Assembly (NCBI GenBank): GCA_002774705.1
Contig: PFCN01000033.1
Location: 1,277 to 53,399 of the forward strand
From: Candidatus Niyogibacteria bacterium CG10_big_fil_rev_8_21_14_0_10_42_19
GTDB lineage: Bacteria > Patescibacteriota > Minisyncoccia > 1-14-0-10-42-19
Direction of reading: 5' to 3'
Length of the DNA stretch: 52,123 nucleotides
The first letter of the stretch is position 1; every line of letters starts with the position of its first letter. A program made the position numbers and the translations under genes. The notes under the pieces were generated by a model, which saw nothing but the letters and a program-made list of their open reading frames with translations, searched no databases and was not told the origin of the DNA. Shown here in pieces: positions 49,104 to 52,123 of the stretch.

Positions 49104-50306
49104 TTACGCGGTTGCTCTGATGACCTCTTCGGGCGAGGTTATTCCGGCTCGTATTTTTTGGATGCCGTCTTCTCGGATAGTTTTTAGCCCTTTTTCTATG
49201 GCAAGCTTTTCTATTTCGGAGGCCGAGGCCTTGTTTAAGATCAAGGCTCTTATATCTTCATCAATATTGAGTATTTCAAACAATACGCTTCGTCCGTAAA
49301 AACCCGAATCAAGACACTCTTTACATCCTTCGCCCTTGAAAAATGTTTCTGAAGGATCCATGTTGAGAATTTTTAGCACATCGGGTGAGGGCGTATAGGA
49401 GGTGCGGCAGTTGGTACAAACCTTTCTAACCAAGCGTTGCCCGATGACTCCAGATAAAGCGTAAGCGACGAGGTCGCGTTCAACATTCATATCCAAAAGA
49501 CGTGAAACAGCGCCCACACTGGTGTTCGAGTGCAGGGTGGAAAGAACCATTCTTCCGGTGAGCGAGACGCGAATGGAGTTTTCCGCCGTTTCCAGGTCTC
49601 TTATCTCCCCTATCATTATTACGTCCGGGTCTTGCCTAAGGACTGATTTTATCCCAACCTCATAAGTGTATCCTTGGTGGGGAACGATCTGGCTCTGCCT
49701 GACCCTTTCCATGTAATATTCAACCGGGTCTTCAATTGTCATTATGTTTACGTTGTCGCCAGACAGTTCTTTAAGTATTGAATAAAGTGTCGTTGTTTTT
49801 CCGGCGTTTGCCGGGCCTGTTACGAGCACCATTCCGTGTGTTTTATGAATCATTTTTTTAACCGCTTTAAAATCTTTTTCCTCGGAAAACCCTAAATCTT
49901 TAAGTGAGATTAAGAGATCGGTACGGTTAAGAATACGCATAACTACCGCCTCTCCGTAAACGGTCGGGAAAAACGAACAGCGTATGTCTAATACTCTTCT
50001 TTTTATTTTTTCTCCGTCTTTTACTCCTTCGGACGCGGCCCAGACAAAATGTCCTTCTTGAGGAATTGTATGCTGGGTAATATCCAAGTTGCTTATTACT
50101 TTGAGGTGAGATACGAAATTTTCGTAATCTATGATCGGACGGTCGCCGATAAATTCCAAGACTCCATCAATTCTTAACCTTATGATCATTGAATCCGGAC
50201 CCGGGTCAATATGGATGTCGGAAGCCCGACTTTCCTGGGCGGCATAAAGAACGGACTCTTTCAAGTCTTCTGCCGAAACCGTCCCCTCCTCTTTTAGTTT
50301 GCTCAT
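49104..50306 (-). CDS. PilB/GspE-type ATPase (copy 3, short)
   Basis: A 400-residue ATPase without the T2SSE_N domain. It starts at the N2 region (SDIHIDPGPDSMIIRLRIDGVLEF near 29-52), then Walker A GPANAGKT (164-171, where copies 1 and 2 have GPTGSGKT), MTIEDPVEYY, VIMIGEIRD, and STLHSNTS. A zinc site CTNC...CKEC is present. The size is near that of retraction ATPases, but the zinc site and EDPVEYY region favour an assembly-type motor. It lies alone between tRNA genes, away from pilC. Confidence 0.9.
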   Translation of the reverse strand: MSKLKEEGTVSAEDLKESVLYAAQESRASDIHIDPGPDSMIIRLRIDGVLEFIGDRPIIDYENFVSHLKVISNLDITQHTIPQEGHFVWAASEGVKDGEKIKRRVLDIRCSFFPTVYGEAVVMRILNRTDLLISLKDLGFSEEKDFKAVKKMIHKTHGMVLVTGPANAGKTTTLYSILKELSGDNVNIMTIEDPVEYYMERVRQSQIVPHQGYTYEVGIKSVLRQDPDVIMIGEIRDLETAENSIRVSLTGRMVLSTLHSNTSVGAVSRLLDMNVERDLVAYALSGVIGQRLVRKVCTNCRTSYTPSPDVLKILNMDPSETFFKGEGCKECLDSGFYGRSVLFEILNIDEDIRALILNKASASEIEKLAIEKGLKTIREDGIQKIRAGITSPEEVIRATA

Positions 50307-50362
50307 AATTTTTTTATATCAAATAAAAACCCAACAGTCGAGGAATAAAAAAAATAAAAATA

Positions 50363-50433
50363 TCGGGGTGCCGAGAATCGAACTCGGTCTTTACGCACCC
50401 GAAGCGCACGTACTGCCGGTATACTACACCCCG
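50363..50433 (-). tRNA. tRNA-Pro (anticodon CGG)
   Basis: Minus-strand cloverleaf: acceptor CGGGGTG with CACCCCG, D arm, anticodon stem TGCGC/GCGTA around loop TTCGGGT giving CGG, T arm CCGAG-TTCGATT-CTCGG, and discriminator A. The CGGGGTG acceptor is typical of proline tRNA. No encoded CCA. Confidence 0.92.
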
Positions 50434-50507
50434 AAAACATTTTTAAAACTTAAAGCGCGTCTTATGAATTTTAACTGTCTAAAGGCGCGCGCCTGTATGT
50501 CGCAATC

Positions 50508-52019
50508 TCACCTTACGAAGTATTTTTTCCTAATCGTTTCTACCTCTTTTTGTTCTATAGCCTGTTTTACATTTTTGGCATATTCTCCCATTTTTTGCAA
50601 CTCTTTTTCATCAAGCCGGTTTAACTCTTCAACTCTCTTTTCTTGGTATTCGCGGTTATTTAGAGACTCGTCTTCAATGACTTCTTCAAGGAGAATGTGG
50701 AGAATATATCCGACCTTAGGTCCGGGTTCAATCTTGGCTATTTTTATCACATCTTCGCCGTTTACGGTTAATTGAGTAACCGAAAGAGGTGAACGAAGCG
50801 CTTCTTCTATCATTGATTCATATTTACGGAGTCTAAAAGGGCGCTCTTTGGGCCTAGACATACCGACTCTGTCGCAGTACCGTACTTTCATTAAGTTCCA
50901 AATGTTTTCTTCCCCAACATGTCGTATGATCCTTTTTACCGCGGAAAGGGTGATTACTTCGGTATCGGAGAAAAATAAATGCCACCTTACCAGCTTAGCG
51001 ACGTCTTCAATAATCTTATTCGGGAACTTTAAACGTTTAAGAGCTTGAGCGGTAATTTTTCCTCCGACCACATCATGTCCATAAAAAGTTGAATCATGGC
51101 CTTCCCCTTTTTTAGTTCTCGGTTTACCTACATCATGAAGAAGGGCGCTTAGTCTTATTTTAAGAGGCCATTTATTTTCAGCCGCATGTTTTAAGGCCCT
51201 AATATTATGTTCCCAAACAGTATAAATATGTTCTTTGTTCTGAGTGACCCCCCAACCCTCTTCCAGCTCCGGAAGGACGTGTTTTAATATGCCAAGCTCG
51301 CGCATTATTTCTAAACCCACATCCGGAGAGTCCGAATTTATTGTTTTGGCGAACTCGTCTCTGATACGTTCTTTTGAGATTAATTTTAGTAAGTCGGCAT
51401 TATTCCTTAAAGATTCTTTTGTTTTATCCTCGATCGAAAAATTAAATTCGGAAACAAACCGAATCGCCCTAATGATCCTTAAGGCGTCTTCGTTAAAACG
51501 TTCATTTGCGTCCCCTACGGCCCTGATAATGCCATGTTTAAGGTCTTTTTGGCCGTTGAACGGGTCCACGATTTCATAATCTTTCGGATTTTCATTTTTT
51601 ATACTTAAAGCTATTGCGTTAATCGTAAAATCACGCCTTGCGAGATCGTCTTCTAATTTATCGGTAAATTTTACTTTGTCGGGGTGCCTTTTATCGGTAT
51701 ATTTCTCCTCTAACCGATAAGGAGTTATTTCAATTACGGCCAGAGTGGGGTTTTCGGATTCTGTTTTAACACCGACCGTACCGAAGCTATTTTCATAAAA
51801 ACTGTTCGGGAATATTTTTTGTATCTCTTTGGGTTTTGCGTTTGTGGTTAAATCCCAATCTTTAGGCTCCTTACCGCTTAAAATATCGCGGACGCACCCG
51901 CCAACCAAAAAAGCCTCAAAACCATGCTTCTGGAGTTTCGAGGAAATTTGTATGGTCTCATTCGGTATAGCCAATTTTTCTTTTTCTTCGGGCATAATTT
52001 TTAATCTTTCGAAATTCAT
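50508..52019 (-). CDS. cca: CCA tRNA nucleotidyltransferase with HD domain
   Basis: A 503-residue class II nucleotidyltransferase that adds CCA to tRNA 3' ends, needed here because the window's tRNA genes lack CCA. The head domain has FLVGGCVRDILSG (38-49) and DWDLTT (54-59) with the catalytic Asp pair, then RRDFTINAIAL, the neck with ERFNEDALRIIRAIRFVSEF, and an HD phosphohydrolase region (LSALLHDVGKPRTK...FYGHDVVG). An alternative ATG at 51995 would remove 8 residues and match MPEEKEK. The upstream TATAAT is only 9 nt from the first ATG, so the first start would be near leaderless. PcnB-type poly(A) polymerase activity is less likely. Confidence 0.93.
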   Translation of the reverse strand: MNFERLKIMPEEKEKLAIPNETIQISSKLQKHGFEAFLVGGCVRDILSGKEPKDWDLTTNAKPKEIQKIFPNSFYENSFGTVGVKTESENPTLAVIEITPYRLEEKYTDKRHPDKVKFTDKLEDDLARRDFTINAIALSIKNENPKDYEIVDPFNGQKDLKHGIIRAVGDANERFNEDALRIIRAIRFVSEFNFSIEDKTKESLRNNADLLKLISKERIRDEFAKTINSDSPDVGLEIMRELGILKHVLPELEEGWGVTQNKEHIYTVWEHNIRALKHAAENKWPLKIRLSALLHDVGKPRTKKGEGHDSTFYGHDVVGGKITAQALKRLKFPNKIIEDVAKLVRWHLFFSDTEVITLSAVKRIIRHVGEENIWNLMKVRYCDRVGMSRPKERPFRLRKYESMIEEALRSPLSVTQLTVNGEDVIKIAKIEPGPKVGYILHILLEEVIEDESLNNREYQEKRVEELNRLDEKELQKMGEYAKNVKQAIEQKEVETIRKKYFVR

Positions 52020-52028
52020 TTATAGTGA

Positions 52029-52058
52029 ATTATACAGCAACTTGACACATATTTGCAA
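52029..52058 (-). promoter_or_regulatory. promoter of the CCA enzyme gene
   Basis: On the minus strand, -10 TATAAT (52029-52034) lies 18 nt from a weak -35 TTGCAA. The distance to the first ATG is 9 nt. Confidence 0.5.
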
Positions 52059-52070
52059 GCATTACATAAT
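52042..52070 (+). promoter_or_regulatory. divergent promoter at the right edge
   Basis: Plus-strand TTGACA (52042-52047) and CATAAT (52065-52070) with 17-nt spacing, pointing out of the window. It probably drives a gene beyond the edge and overlaps the cca promoter on the other strand. Confidence 0.5.
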
Positions 52071-52123
52071 TTTTTCATAAAAATATTATTATTTTATGTG
52101 AGGAAGGTGTTTATAAGTTTTAT

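Noticed and set aside
50484..50493. GGCGCGCGCC palindrome between tRNA-Pro and cca
   Set aside because: Too short to interpret; a single occurrence with no neighbouring structure.

Overview
This window looks like a piece of a small-genome Patescibacteria (CPR) chromosome, most likely Parcubacteria/Paceibacteria. This is inferred from sequence, not from a search. The signs are compact overlapping operons, shortened or fused versions of universal proteins (a trigger factor without its PPIase domain, a short YebC, fused 2-oxoacid:ferredoxin oxidoreductase subunits), a type IV pilus locus with several PilB-type ATPases, almost no biosynthetic genes, tRNA genes without an encoded CCA, and short GC-rich palindromes in an otherwise AT-rich chromosome. 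No rRNA, prophage, transposase or CRISPR array is visible. Layout, 1-8.9 kb: tRNA-Lys next to a tRNA remnant and a cluster of palindromes; two RNase H-fold proteins (YkuK-like and a DEDD exonuclease with a C-terminal WYL-like domain); DoxX; an alpha/beta hydrolase; RarA; and a three-gene operon for a 2-oxoacid:ferredoxin oxidoreductase with a GltD-ferredoxin fusion. 9-22 kb is cell wall and DNA repair: a MurE-like ligase, ruvA, uvrB, a secreted PKD-like protein, a class A penicillin-binding protein, tyrS, an acidic 35-residue microprotein, murB, and the operon ruvB-membrane protein-PH-domain protein-yebC-ruvC. At 22.1 kb there is a strong candidate 6S-type RNA behind a perfect sigma70 promoter. 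22.3-30.3 kb is the replication-origin neighbourhood: a PilB-type ATPase coupled to a DHH-family protein that appears to have lost its catalytic motif, dnaN, a candidate oriC, dnaA, then the divergent rpmH-rnpA-yidD-yidC-jag operon. 30.3-38.2 kb is a type IV pilus operon led by a histidine kinase and response regulator, followed by PilB, PilC, three prepilins (one carrying a LamG/concanavalin-like domain) and PilM. 38.4-43.5 kb reads rightward: nusA, a membrane pyrophosphatase, trigger factor and clpP. 43.6-52.1 kb holds a GC-richer Cys/Met-metabolism PLP enzyme, an M16 protease, glutamate dehydrogenase, a decayed small gene beside its likely intact relative, tRNA-Ala and tRNA-Pro, tRNA debris, a third PilB-like ATPase and a CCA-adding enzyme with an HD domain. 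Working together: glutamate dehydrogenase, the Cys/Met lyase family enzyme, the ferredoxin oxidoreductase with its NAD(P)H-ferredoxin partner, and the proton pyrophosphatase could form a small amino-acid fermentation and energy-conservation set (inference). The pilus, its two-component system and the extra ATPases suggest a regulated surface-attachment system, consistent with an episymbiotic life. The most unusual structures are a family of short elements bounded by inverted TCCCGTTAGAAA-type repeats at three loci, one enclosing the whole tRNA-Ala gene and abutting a truncated tRNA; the catalytically degenerate DHH protein tied to a pilus ATPase; the lectin-like minor pilin; and the exonuclease-WYL fusion.
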